This document shows positions 14,748 to 24,081 of a stretch of 64,000 nucleotides of DNA, piece after piece. The stretch's first letter is position 1; each line of letters starts with the position of its first letter. A program made the translations under genes and the position numbers. The notes beneath the pieces are model-generated. The model worked only from the letters and a program-made list of their open reading frames with translations, was not told the origin of the DNA and did no database searches. The stretch is from a virus. Location of the stretch: IMG/VR virus record IMGVR_UViG_3300028608_000011, positions 1 to 64,000 of that record. One strand, 5' to 3'.

Positions 14748-15655
14748 AACTGAAGAAGATCGCTCTCAAGTACGCCGATGAGCCGATGGAAGCCTGGGAT
14801 CCGCTGACGGAGACCTGGGTGCCTGGCGCATTCATCGGGCGCATTGATCTGACCGATCGCTTCCTCAGCAACTTCAACAAGCCGACCCGGCGCCGCATGC
14901 TGTTCACAGACAGCAACGTGGTGTTTCCGGAAAGCCTGACCTTCCGCCACCCCGGCACCAAGGACGTGTACATCCTCGGCACCACCCGGAAGGATGCCAG
15001 GCATGGCAAGGAATACCTCGGCCTGACCATTCTGCAGCTTGTCACGGATCTACCCGGCGGCAGCTCAGGATTGGCCACTATCACTCGCAAGGTCGTGCAA
15101 GGCCCACCGGAGAACCCGGGCTGGCTAGTCGACACGGTCTTCGCAAAATGCTTCATGGACACCGAGTTCCTCAGCAGTACCGATGAAGTCGAAACCACCG
15201 ATCTGCGGATCGAGCGCTACAACGCCTACCTGCCGCTGAACATCCAGCCGCAGGAGTGGGACTTCATAACCATGCACAACGTCCAGTACCGCGTGCTCGA
15301 TACCTTCGCCGACTCTGGCTTCTTTGCCCTGCGCATTGACCACGAGGGCGATTACCGCAGCGACTTCGTTTTGCATGTTGGCGGCAAGCGGGTAATGAAC
15401 AACACCACCCACCAGTGGGAGGGCGGCCAGCAGTCCTACAACGTCACAGGAGTGATGGAGCGCGCTACCGAGGCTGCCCTTTGGGCCACGGATACCCAGA
15501 CCTACCGGACAGTGTATTTTGAGCGTGAGCATTTGCCCTTTGGCATTGACTTGACGGGTAAAGACGTCTGGCTGGAACTCAATGGCCTGAAGCGGCAAGT
15601 TAAAGCTGTTTCTACTCAATCGGGCGAGCGGCAGTACACCTTGAGGGTTCTGTAA
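14744..15655 (+). CDS. Structural protein of head-tail junction, 303 aa
   Basis: The family is not recognised. The protein is beta-rich, with N-terminal basic residues and many aromatic residues, and is longer than typical stopper proteins. It lies between the adaptor-like gene and the tail-completion gene, with one-base and four-base overlaps on both sides, so it is probably made in similar amounts as a neck or head-completion component. Confidence 0.7.
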   Translation: MKLKKIALKYADEPMEAWDPLTETWVPGAFIGRIDLTDRFLSNFNKPTRRRMLFTDSNVVFPESLTFRHPGTKDVYILGTTRKDARHGKEYLGLTILQLVTDLPGGSSGLATITRKVVQGPPENPGWLVDTVFAKCFMDTEFLSSTDEVETTDLRIERYNAYLPLNIQPQEWDFITMHNVQYRVLDTFADSGFFALRIDHEGDYRSDFVLHVGGKRVMNNTTHQWEGGQQSYNVTGVMERATEAALWATDTQTYRTVYFEREHLPFGIDLTGKDVWLELNGLKRQVKAVSTQSGERQYTLRVL

Positions 15656-16161
15656 TGGGCAAGTTCGCCAAGCAGGCGAACGAACTCAGCGTTGATCTCG
15701 GTGCGCTGTTCAGCCGGGCTATACGCCAGGCAGTGATGGCAGGGTTGGTGATGGCACTGCAGGTGACAAAGCACGACTCGTCGAACGCCGCAGTGCACTG
15801 GCAAGTGGCTGCAAAAGGGCGGAGTCGTCCCGCATCACGGCGCTATGGCCAGCTGCGAGATCTGCGTGAGACATCGACCCGGCCCGGTGTACCACCGGTA
15901 GGTCGAAGGAGGGATGCGGGGAAGAACGCAAAGCTGGCCGAGCGCTTTGTCCGGGACAAGGAGCTGAGAGAAGTTGTAGAGAAACTGGTGGCGGGCCGCA
16001 GTCCGGAGACCGTGTTCTACTTCTTCAACGCGATCGACCCGGGCAGTGAGTACGGCCACAATGCCAACATCGAAGATGCCGGCCGCGCCGCTGTCGAAGA
16101 GGTGCGAAGGATCTTCGAAAACAGGATGGCTGCAGGCCAGGTAAGGAAGAGCTACCGATGA
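15655..16161 (+). CDS. Tail completion / neck protein (HK97 gp10-like position)
   Basis: The 168-aa basic protein occupies the site of the HK97 gp10-like family. Residues 50-95 are very Arg/Ser-rich. The C-terminal half is helical and ends VRRIFENRMAAGQVRKSYR. Members of that family join the tail to the head. It overlaps the next gene by four bases. Confidence 0.7.
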   Translation: MGKFAKQANELSVDLGALFSRAIRQAVMAGLVMALQVTKHDSSNAAVHWQVAAKGRSRPASRRYGQLRDLRETSTRPGVPPVGRRRDAGKNAKLAERFVRDKELREVVEKLVAGRSPETVFYFFNAIDPGSEYGHNANIEDAGRAAVEEVRRIFENRMAAGQVRKSYR

Positions 16162-16610
16162 GCGATTTTATGCTGAGTTCGCTGTCCGACCTGGACGTCC
16201 GGGTGCGTGACTACATCCTCACCAAGGTCACTCCGGAGATGCTCTTTGGCTACGACTTTGTTGAAGGGTTGGACGTCAGCGTAAACGACGCAGGAGTCCT
16301 GCTGGAGCAGAACGAAGACTTCTGGCTATTTGAGCTGGACGTCAGCCGCACACGGCGAGCTGGCCCCTCTCAGGTGGCTCCACGAAGGGTGACAGGCAGC
16401 CTTGATGTCTCGCTTTTTACCAAATCCCCTCGGGACAAGGTAAAGTACGGGCGCATGGTGGAGGCTGTAGCCGATTGGTTTCAGGACAAGACGGTCAACG
16501 GAATCAGATTCCGAACGTTTACCCCTACCGATCCGGTGCCGTTGCATGGATTCACCGCCTATGGTGGGGTGATCAACATTGAGTTCGAAATTTACGTCCA
16601 AAGGAGTTGA
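16158..16610 (+). CDS. Probable tail terminator protein
   Basis: A 150-aa protein immediately before the tail tube gene, the usual place of the tail terminator (lambda gpU-like), which caps the tail and fixes its length. The C-terminal part is beta-rich and ends in INIEFEIYVQRS, a pattern common in such ring proteins. It starts with an ATGA overlap with the previous gene. Confidence 0.72.
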   Translation: MSDFMLSSLSDLDVRVRDYILTKVTPEMLFGYDFVEGLDVSVNDAGVLLEQNEDFWLFELDVSRTRRAGPSQVAPRRVTGSLDVSLFTKSPRDKVKYGRMVEAVADWFQDKTVNGIRFRTFTPTDPVPLHGFTAYGGVINIEFEIYVQRS

Positions 16611-16615
16611 CGGCT

Positions 16616-17665
16616 ATGCCACAAGTTCGCAGTTTCAACGATAGTTCCTCGGTGTCGGTGGCGTATGCCCTCAGCAACTTGGACAGCAAATCTGACTTCG
16701 TCGGCGCTACCCGCGTACCGATGAAGCTGCTCCCATTCACCACCGAAGGTTTCGCGATGCAGAAAGAGCCGAAAAGCTCGACTGCGATTCGCGGCGACCG
16801 CCGTACCTCCGGCTCGAAAAATACCAAGGGCAGCGCCAACGGTGCGATCACCGTGGAATTCGGCGCGACCAACTGGATTCTCGACCTGCTGCAGGTCGCG
16901 ATGATGAACACCTGGAAGGACGTCGACAACACCGACCCGTTGCAGGGCAAGTTCATCACCGACGGTGAGCTGAAGCAGTACATGGTGGTCGAGAAGACTG
17001 TCCGCCAAGGCACCGCATCGACTGACCGTCTGGATCACGAGTGGTACTTCGGTACGCTGATCAACGACGCGACCCTGCAGTTCGGCGACGGCGAGCTGAT
17101 CACCATGGAATGCAACACCATGTCGGCCAACGCCGATTACGGTAATGCGATCGCAGGTGTAGACGGTCTTGGCGGTTCCGTGGCCAACGCCAAAGCAGTG
17201 CCGGCCAACTACGAGATCGCCGACAGTTCGAACAACCTGGCCAACATCGAGATCCGCAACGCGGATGACGATCTTCTGGAAGTGACCTGGAGCGATGCTT
17301 CGCTGCAGATCCAGAACAACGTCCGCGAGCAGTCGGGGTTGGGCCACGAGTTCGCTGCCGGTATCGGCGTGGGCAAGGTCAACGTGCAGTTCTCTGGCGA
17401 GATCTACTATTTCGACCAGACCGTGCTTGATACGCACATGACCAACAAGCGGGTAAGCCTGAAAGCCACCGTGTCCACGGCTGAAGGCACCTTCACCATC
17501 CAGATGCCGAATCTGATGGCACAGGCGCCGACCAACAACGCCGAAGGCGAGAACGCGGACTACAAGTCTTCGATGACTCTGGTGGCTGAAGCCGGCAAAG
17601 TCACCATCGGCACCAACGTCGATGTTCCTTGCGTTCTGGCAATCAGCTACGTCCCTACCCCGTAA
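16616..17665 (+). CDS. Major tail tube protein
   Basis: The 349-aa protein follows the tail terminator and precedes the frameshifted chaperone and tape measure, the fixed position of the tube protein. It is beta-rich with long Ser/Thr/Asn-rich strands. An AAGGAG site lies nine bases before ATG 16616; a TTG at 16607 overlaps the site and is rejected. A long hairpin follows (17684-17713). It would polymerise in hexameric rings around the tape measure. Confidence 0.88.
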   Translation: MPQVRSFNDSSSVSVAYALSNLDSKSDFVGATRVPMKLLPFTTEGFAMQKEPKSSTAIRGDRRTSGSKNTKGSANGAITVEFGATNWILDLLQVAMMNTWKDVDNTDPLQGKFITDGELKQYMVVEKTVRQGTASTDRLDHEWYFGTLINDATLQFGDGELITMECNTMSANADYGNAIAGVDGLGGSVANAKAVPANYEIADSSNNLANIEIRNADDDLLEVTWSDASLQIQNNVREQSGLGHEFAAGIGVGKVNVQFSGEIYYFDQTVLDTHMTNKRVSLKATVSTAEGTFTIQMPNLMAQAPTNNAEGENADYKSSMTLVAEAGKVTIGTNVDVPCVLAISYVPTP

Positions 17666-17683
17666 GACCTTGGGTCGTGACTT

Positions 17684-17713
17684 GCGGCGTTGCTCTTGAT
17701 AGAGTAACGCCGC
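17684..17713 (+). terminator. Long hairpin after tail tube gene
   Basis: Outer stem GCGGCGTT / AACGCCGC (8 bp) and inner stem CTCT / AGAG with a TGAT loop, separated by one mismatch. No T-run follows; a boundary-type motif begins inside its right arm. Confidence 0.7.
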
Positions 17714-17723
17714 TAGTTACCGA
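17710..17723 (+). repeat. Boundary motif copy (CCGCTAGTTACCGA)
   Basis: CGCTAGTTACCGA closely resembles the copy at 52973-52988 (minus strand, CGCTAGTTGCCGA). It lies between the tube gene hairpin and the chaperone gene at 17747. Confidence 0.45.
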
Positions 17724-17746
17724 ACATTCCTCCAAGGACGACCCAA

Positions 17747-18187
17747 ATGCTCATTCTCTCTTCTATCGCAGTTGACCCAAAACTGGCTTCCGGCGGCGTC
17801 TGGGCCAATTACCTGGGCGGCGAATTCCTGCTCGCTCGAAAAGGCCCTGGGCACCAGGCACGGCTCGGCGAGCTGTTCACCTCGAACAAAGACGTCATCG
17901 AAACCAAAGATGAAAAAGGTCTGGCGACCCCTGAAGCGGTGGCCAAGCTGCAGGAGATCTACACCATCGCGTTCTGCGAGCACGTCCTCCTCGACTGGCG
18001 CAACGTCGGTGAGAAGGGTAGCGGCGAGATCAAGTACACCCCAGAGATAGGCGTGAAGCTGCTGCTGAACCCCATGTATGCCGAGCTGGCTGCCTGGCTG
18101 GAAAACTACAGCAACAACCACTACTACTACCTGGCTGCCACCAATCATGAAGTGGCATCGACAGTAAAGGATTCTGCCGTTTCCTGA
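17747..18187 (+). CDS. Tail assembly chaperone, G-type
   Basis: The 146-aa protein lies between the tail tube and tape measure genes, where tailed phages encode the paired chaperones G and GT. It is mainly helical. The open reading frame stops at 18187, but the -1 frame continues with a protein of the expected T type. The shift would occur near A_AAG at 18166-18169, only six codons before the stop. G coats the tape measure during tail assembly. Confidence 0.82.
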   Translation: MLILSSIAVDPKLASGGVWANYLGGEFLLARKGPGHQARLGELFTSNKDVIETKDEKGLATPEAVAKLQEIYTIAFCEHVLLDWRNVGEKGSGEIKYTPEIGVKLLLNPMYAELAAWLENYSNNHYYYLAATNHEVASTVKDSAVS

Positions 18188-18549
18188 TTCAGTACGGGGA
18201 GAAGGGTATCCGCGCGTTCAAGGCGCTGGAAAAGCGATTCGGTAAGCCACACCCGAAGCTCGCTGAATACAAGGAACCCCTCCCCATGCACCGGTGGCTG
18301 CCAGAGTCCTTCTTCCGCCTGCACCGCAGGCGGCAGTTTGGCGAGCACGGAATGCAGCCGCTGAATTATCAGGAAATGGCCGACTTCGCCGAGCGTGTAT
18401 TGAGGCTGCACCCATCACAGATGGATCTGTTTTACTTGACAATGGAGGAAACAGACAACGCCATCCTGTATGATCAGTTCACCAAGTCCGAGGCCCAACG
18501 AAAAGCCTTGGAAGAAACGAAGCCGAAGCCCCGCTCAAGGAAGAAATAA
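18166..18549 (+). CDS. GT chaperone extension reached by -1 frameshift
   Basis: In the -1 frame relative to the G gene, codons are open from 18151 and code for a clear continuation (FLIQYGEKGIRAFKALEKRF and beyond) to the stop at 18549. There is no good independent start before an ATG at 18286, which would cut the domain in half. Slippage at A_AAG (18166-18169; AAG lysine re-pairing on AAA) is the most likely site, as in IS3-type tetramers. The T part recruits tube protein to the tape measure. The product is a fusion of about 267 aa starting at 17747. Confidence 0.75.
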   Translation, partial: KGFCRFLIQYGEKGIRAFKALEKRFGKPHPKLAEYKEPLPMHRWLPESFFRLHRRRQFGEHGMQPLNYQEMADFAERVLRLHPSQMDLFYLTMEETDNAILYDQFTKSEAQRKALEETKPKPRSRKK

Positions 18550-21500
18550 ATGGCTCAGTTTGAAGTGGACTTCTCGGAATCGCTGAGCCAGCTGGCACAG
18601 TTTCAGCTACGTCTGGCGAACATGGGCAAGGCTCTCGACAACCTCGAAGCCAAGTCCGGGAAGTCCACTTCAGCATCGACCAAGCTGTTGTCGACGATGA
18701 ATGCCGAGTACGACAAGCTCGAGAAGATCCTGGTGGACGCCGGGGCCGACGCCGAGAAGCTTGGCAAAACCATGCAGGTGGTTCGCGACAACGTCAACCT
18801 GATGATGTCCGGGCTGGCCGCGAACAACCTCAAAGCCACCGTGCAGGCCAAGGCCTACAACGGAGAGCTGGCGGAGCTGGGCAGGCTGCTCAACGACACC
18901 GCCACCAAAAACACCTACACCGCCTGGCAACAGAAAACCCTGCAGCTGACCAACAAGCTGACGGCGGAGAACGGCTACCTGCGTGCTGCGATCGCAGCGA
19001 CGGATAGTGAGGTCGGCAAGACCAACGCCAACCTCAAGGTGAACCTTGCCCACAAGCAGAATCTGGCCACCGTAGATCAGCGCCTGCGCGTCACCGGTGA
19101 CAAGCTGGTGCTGACCCTCGCCAGCATGTCGAGTGAGCAGGGCAAAGCCAACGTCATGACCGAGGCGTACATCGCCCACCGGCGAAGCCAGATCACCGAA
19201 GAGTTCAAGCTAGATACCCAGCTGCGCCAGCTGCAGAAGACGCTTGCCGGGCTCACCGGCGGCCAGCAGGAAGAGATCACCAAAGTCCAGCAGCTGATCG
19301 CCGCCAGAAAGGCCGAGATCACCGAGGTCGCGCGTGAGGATCTGCAGCTCAAGAAGCTGCAGCAGACACTGAGCAGCCTGAGTGGCGGTCGGCAGGAAGA
19401 GATCGCCAAAGTTCAGGCGCAGATCTCGGCGCGCAAACGCGCGATCACTGAAGCCACGACCGAGAAGAAAGTCGTCGATGAGATGACAGCGGCGCTGAAG
19501 CGCGAAGAGGCTCAGCTGGTCAGACTGCAGGCGCAGGCGCAGCTGTCTTCTACGGCGCACGGCGCGCGAGTGGCTGCGCTCAAGACCCAGATCTCGGAGC
19601 AGGAACGCCACAACAAGCTTCTCGGCATGTCCACCACCAGCCTGCTGGGCTTTGGCGCTGCGCAGTCGCGGGTCAACTTGTCTCAGGAACTCGGCAGCCA
19701 GTCGGCGGCGATGCTGCGCGCCGGCCTCACCGGGCTGCACGCCAGTGTAGGGATGTACACCAGCGCCACCGTCATTGCCGCCACTGCGACCTACGGGATT
19801 GCCGCGGCGATGCGCGACACAGTGGTTACCGGCGCCGAGTTCTACGCGACCATGGCCCGCACCCGCGCGGTGATGTCCACGGGTGACAGCAGCGCTACCT
19901 GGCTGACCAACGCGGCGATGCAGTCCAAGGCGCTGGAGATGCAGGTCAGGGCACTGGGCCAGACCACCGTGTTCACCGCCTCTGAAGTTGGCGATGGTCT
20001 CCAGCAACTGGGTATGGCGGGCCTTTCCGCCAACCAGGCACTGGTTGCACTCAAGCCTTCCCTGCAGCTGGCCAACCTTGCGAACGTGTCGATGGCGCGT
20101 TCGGCCGATATCTCGACCAACGTCCTCATGACCTTCGGCATGCAGGCCAAGGAGCTGCAGAGCGTTGTCGACCTGATGGCGACCGCGGTCAACAACTCCA
20201 ACGCCGACATCGAGCAGCTGGCCAACTCGCTGAGCTACGCAGGCCCGGCGGCGAAGACCGCAGGCTTCTCTATTCAGGACACCACGGCGGCCATCGAGAC
20301 GATGGCGAACTCGGGCATCAAGGGTTCGCGCTCCGGCTCGGCGCTGCGCCGCATGTTCACCAGCTTGCTGAACCCTACCAAGAAGGGTGCCGAGGTCATC
20401 CAGAAATACGGCCTCGACATCCTCGACGCGGAGGGCAACACCCGCTCGCTGACCAACATCATCAATCAGATGAGCAACGCCTTCAAAGATCTGCCCGGGC
20501 CTGAGCGGCTGGCTGCGATCACCAACCTGGTTGGCGTGTACGCTTCCTCCGCGGTAACTGGTCTGGTGGACAACGCGAGCCAGTACAACCAGTTTGCCGA
20601 GCAGAACCAGAACGTGGCCGGCGCCGGCGACCGGATGGAAAAGATCATCTCGGACAACCTCAAGTTCGACTGGAAAGAGATGCTGTCCAGCCTTGAGGAA
20701 GTCCAGCTGCAGGCGTTCAGCTCTCTGGATGGGAAGCTGCGCCTGGCTACCGCGCAGATGTCCAAGTACGTGCTGGACATGATGGAGCCGTACAAGGAAG
20801 GAACCGACATCACCGGCCTGGATCGTCTGTTGGTGCAGGCGCAAACCACGGCTGAAGCGTTTGCCCGTGTCGTAGCTGGCATCGTGGCCTACAAGTTTGC
20901 CAGCGGCAGTGTCTTCGCGGCTTTCTCTGCTGACGCCAAGGGTGCGGCAGAACGGCTGACGCTGGTCTCGGATCGCCTAAAAAGCACCTCGGCGAATTAC
21001 CAGATCATGGGCATGGCCACGAGCGTGGCGCGCACCAACACCGAGATGCTCAACGCCACGATCGGCCGCTCGGTCGGCATAATGGGGGGAGTGACTGCGG
21101 CCTCGGCTACAGCAGCAGCAGGGTTGGCTCGGTTCGCCGCCGCTGCAGGCTTGGTGATGCGCGCGCTGGGCTGGGTAGGCCTGATCTACGGCATCGGCTC
21201 TGCGATCTGGGAGGTGTTCAGCACCAACACAGATGACGAAGTGTTGAAGCACCGGGATTCGGTGGACGACGTCAAGAGCAGCTATGACAAGCTGAAACAG
21301 TCGATTGAAGAGACTGGGCTGGCGCGCCAGCGTGCGGCCCTGAAAGAGCAGATCAAGGCTGATAAGCAGGGGTCTACTGACCTTTCCTCGCAGATCGCCA
21401 AGCAGGTCAACCTGATCAACAACGCGCGCGGTGCTGGCGTCTCCGAGGAGAACCTAGCGCCTCTTGAAAAGCGTCTTGAAAGTCTGCGCGGCCTGGTAGG

Positions 21501-23700
21501 CACCTACGACCAAAAGGTCAAAGATTCCGAAGAGTCGCTGTCCAAGCTCGGCACCACCACAAACGACTACTCGACCGAGGCTGATTACCAAGCGCGGCGG
21601 ATCGAGAAACTGATCGGCCTGACCAATGATCTGACCCTCGCTCAGGCGAAACTCGAGCAGAGCCAGAGCCGCAGCGGCATCGGGTTCAGCAACCTCGCGC
21701 TGGCGCAAAACGTCGGCAGGCTGACGCAGGAAAAAGCGCTGGCACAACGGCAGGTCGAACTCGGCACCGGCCAGCTGCTGCGCACCCAGAGCAACGTCCG
21801 CCCATTCTCCGAGACGATCAGCAGCCTGGAAGATGACGCCAAAAAAGCGGCCGACGCCAAGGTCTACAAAGACGTCACCTCGAATGCCCAACAGTTGCTC
21901 GACGTCGAGAACAAGATCACCGAGGCCAAGGCTGCGCAGGCCAAGCTCATTCAGCAGGACAAGGATGCGATCGCCGCAGGCAATACGGACATGCGCCCTG
22001 GTCTGCAGCTTGCTGAGGTGTCGGTAAGAACCATCGCCAAACTGGAAGCCGACCGAGCCAAAATCCAGGAGAAGGTCACCGACGAAGAAAACAAACTCGT
22101 CGAGGCGCGCCAAGCAGCGGCCGCGGTAACCCGCAGCGATACGGAGAACATGGCGGCGTACCAGAAGCAGGCTGCGGACATCGCCGCGAAGATCAAAGCG
22201 GCGGAGAACCCCGGCGACGGCAAGGCCATGGACGTCAAAGCCGTCACGGAGCTGTACAAGGATCAGGCCAAGGTTCTTGGGCAGATCAAAGGGCTGGAAT
22301 CGAAGAGCACCAAAGCCAGCGACAAGGCTGGCCGCAAGGATGACCGCCAAGCTTCCGAAGACCTGCGCACCTACACCGCGCTGGCCAAAAAATTCGATGA
22401 GGCCAGCTATGCCCAGCTTGAACTGCAGAAGGGCACCGAAGCCATGCAGCGGCTGCGCGCGGCCGGCACCATCACCATGGATCAGGAGAACAAGGCACTT
22501 GGCGAGCTGAACCTGACTCACTACAAGGCCATCCTCGCGCTGGACAAAGAGGCGACGGCGCTGGAGAAACTGCGAGACTCCTACGCCAACTCGCCATTCG
22601 GCGCCGCTGCCAACGATCTGGCTGTCCTGCAAAAAGGCCTGAATGACGGCAAGGTCAGCCTTGAAGAATTCAACCGGATCTACGGCCAGATCCGCAGTAA
22701 ACAGCTGGATCAGGCCACTTCTGGGCTGCCTGAAGCGAACCTGCAGGTTGGTGATGCCTCAAGCTCGCCGTTTACCGACTGGGTATCCACTGAGGTTGAG
22801 CGGGCCAAGGGTCTGGGTGAGTTCGACAAGCGCCAGAAAGAGCTGGAGACCAGCCTTGAAATTCAGCAGGCTGCCAACCAGCGCGAACGCGACATGCAGA
22901 TGGAGCAGCTCAACGCCAAGAAGCTGGCGGCCGAGGCTCACTCCACTGAGATGTTGCGCATCGAGCAGACCTATCAGGATCAGAAGTCGGCTATCGAGCG
23001 TACCGCGGGTGAGCAGCAGGCGGCTGTAGCAGCAAGCCAGGCCAAGTACACCGAGCAGATGGCGACCATGGCGATGATGTCGGCCATGGGCTCGCTGTCC
23101 AACATCCTCGGCACGTTCGCCAGCGCGGCAGAGGATGCCACAGCCGGCCAGAAGGCCGCGTTCATCGCACAGAAGGCGATCGCGATCGCCCAGATCATCA
23201 TGTACACCGAGCTGGCCGCTGCGCAGGCCATGGCGCTGTCGGGTAACCCGATGGTTGTTGGTATCCCTCTGGCTACCTTCATCCGCGCCACCGGTTATGC
23301 CAACGCCGGTTTGGTGGCTGCTCTGGCCATTGGTGAAGTTGCCAGCGGTGGCAAGTCCAGCAGCGGTAGCGGCACCACGATGTATGACACCGGAGGCTAT
23401 ATCCCGTATAACCGAACCGGGATCGTCGGCGAATATGGCCCTGAGCTGGTAACCGGCCCAGCGCACGTTACAGGCCGAGGGAACAGCGCCTCGAAGATCA
23501 ATCAGGCAGGCAGCGGCGGGAACGTCTACCAGATCACCTTGGCCCCGGTAATTTCCGTAGGAATGGATGGCGGTGCAGGCGATTCCAGCAAGGCCAGCCG
23601 AGAGGTTGCGGATACGGTGAAAACCGTAGTCATCCAAGTAATGCAAGAGCAGATCAGGCCTCAAGGGCTGCTGGATAACTGGATCAGATCAAGGGAATAA
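18550..23700 (+). CDS. Tape measure protein
   Basis: At 1716 aa it is the longest gene and would give a tail of roughly 250 nm if about 1.5 angstroms per residue applies. Residues 1-370 are coiled coil with two internal near-repeats around residues 235-300 (LQKTL..L.GG.QEEI and LQQTLSSLSGGRQEEI). Residues about 440-690 match the TP901-type tape-measure core (SYAGPAAKTAGFSIQDTTAA). Hydrophobic, probably membrane-inserting segments lie near 857-895 and 1500-1600. It is adjacent to the GT frame with no gap. Confidence 0.93.
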   Translation: MAQFEVDFSESLSQLAQFQLRLANMGKALDNLEAKSGKSTSASTKLLSTMNAEYDKLEKILVDAGADAEKLGKTMQVVRDNVNLMMSGLAANNLKATVQAKAYNGELAELGRLLNDTATKNTYTAWQQKTLQLTNKLTAENGYLRAAIAATDSEVGKTNANLKVNLAHKQNLATVDQRLRVTGDKLVLTLASMSSEQGKANVMTEAYIAHRRSQITEEFKLDTQLRQLQKTLAGLTGGQQEEITKVQQLIAARKAEITEVAREDLQLKKLQQTLSSLSGGRQEEIAKVQAQISARKRAITEATTEKKVVDEMTAALKREEAQLVRLQAQAQLSSTAHGARVAALKTQISEQERHNKLLGMSTTSLLGFGAAQSRVNLSQELGSQSAAMLRAGLTGLHASVGMYTSATVIAATATYGIAAAMRDTVVTGAEFYATMARTRAVMSTGDSSATWLTNAAMQSKALEMQVRALGQTTVFTASEVGDGLQQLGMAGLSANQALVALKPSLQLANLANVSMARSADISTNVLMTFGMQAKELQSVVDLMATAVNNSNADIEQLANSLSYAGPAAKTAGFSIQDTTAAIETMANSGIKGSRSGSALRRMFTSLLNPTKKGAEVIQKYGLDILDAEGNTRSLTNIINQMSNAFKDLPGPERLAAITNLVGVYASSAVTGLVDNASQYNQFAEQNQNVAGAGDRMEKIISDNLKFDWKEMLSSLEEVQLQAFSSLDGKLRLATAQMSKYVLDMMEPYKEGTDITGLDRLLVQAQTTAEAFARVVAGIVAYKFASGSVFAAFSADAKGAAERLTLVSDRLKSTSANYQIMGMATSVARTNTEMLNATIGRSVGIMGGVTAASATAAAGLARFAAAAGLVMRALGWVGLIYGIGSAIWEVFSTNTDDEVLKHRDSVDDVKSSYDKLKQSIEETGLARQRAALKEQIKADKQGSTDLSSQIAKQVNLINNARGAGVSEENLAPLEKRLESLRGLVGTYDQKVKDSEESLSKLGTTTNDYSTEADYQARRIEKLIGLTNDLTLAQAKLEQSQSRSGIGFSNLALAQNVGRLTQEKALAQRQVELGTGQLLRTQSNVRPFSETISSLEDDAKKAADAKVYKDVTSNAQQLLDVENKITEAKAAQAKLIQQDKDAIAAGNTDMRPGLQLAEVSVRTIAKLEADRAKIQEKVTDEENKLVEARQAAAAVTRSDTENMAAYQKQAADIAAKIKAAENPGDGKAMDVKAVTELYKDQAKVLGQIKGLESKSTKASDKAGRKDDRQASEDLRTYTALAKKFDEASYAQLELQKGTEAMQRLRAAGTITMDQENKALGELNLTHYKAILALDKEATALEKLRDSYANSPFGAAANDLAVLQKGLNDGKVSLEEFNRIYGQIRSKQLDQATSGLPEANLQVGDASSSPFTDWVSTEVERAKGLGEFDKRQKELETSLEIQQAANQRERDMQMEQLNAKKLAAEAHSTEMLRIEQTYQDQKSAIERTAGEQQAAVAASQAKYTEQMATMAMMSAMGSLSNILGTFASAAEDATAGQKAAFIAQKAIAIAQIIMYTELAAAQAMALSGNPMVVGIPLATFIRATGYANAGLVAALAIGEVASGGKSSSGSGTTMYDTGGYIPYNRTGIVGEYGPELVTGPAHVTGRGNSASKINQAGSGGNVYQITLAPVISVGMDGGAGDSSKASREVADTVKTVVIQVMQEQIRPQGLLDNWIRSRE

Positions 23701-23705
23701 TTTTT

Positions 23706-24071
23706 ATGGCAGGGACATTTCCACCGCCAAGTCAGCCAAATTTTCCGGCACCGGACTGGGGCTTTGCCCAGTCACCGGAGGCCAACGTCGACGTCCAAAA
23801 GCTGGGGGACGGATACGAGTCGAGGGAATCAGTCGGGCTGAACTCCATTCGCGAAACTTTCCCTGTCAAATACTCAACGCTGGACAAGGGGGTGGGCCAG
23901 GCGGCCTACGACTACCTCAAGCCAAAACTGAACAAGGAGAGTGTGACTTGGGTACACCCGGTCACCGGCGTGACCTACAAGGTCATACCCGAGTCCCTCA
24001 GCCTGACCTATGACACATGGAACAACGAAGTGCTGGAGATCACCTTCCGCCAAGACTTCAACCCGGGTTAA
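23706..24071 (+). CDS. Minor tail protein, lambda gpM-like
   Basis: The 121-aa protein begins the lambda-type tail-tip cluster directly after the tape measure gene. Its composition (proline-rich start, then beta strands ending in LEITFRQDFNPG) is that of the gpM family, which forms the tip ring below the tube. The order M-L-K-I-J that follows supports the assignment. Confidence 0.82.
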   Translation: MAGTFPPPSQPNFPAPDWGFAQSPEANVDVQKLGDGYESRESVGLNSIRETFPVKYSTLDKGVGQAAYDYLKPKLNKESVTWVHPVTGVTYKVIPESLSLTYDTWNNEVLEITFRQDFNPG

Positions 24072-24081
24072 GGACTGACTC

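Noticed and set aside
19210-20844. Leftward frame of 544 codons within the tape measure gene
   Set aside because: It is a mirror frame of the strongly biased tape measure gene; low-complexity Arg/Leu/Gly-rich composition and no partner genes on that strand.
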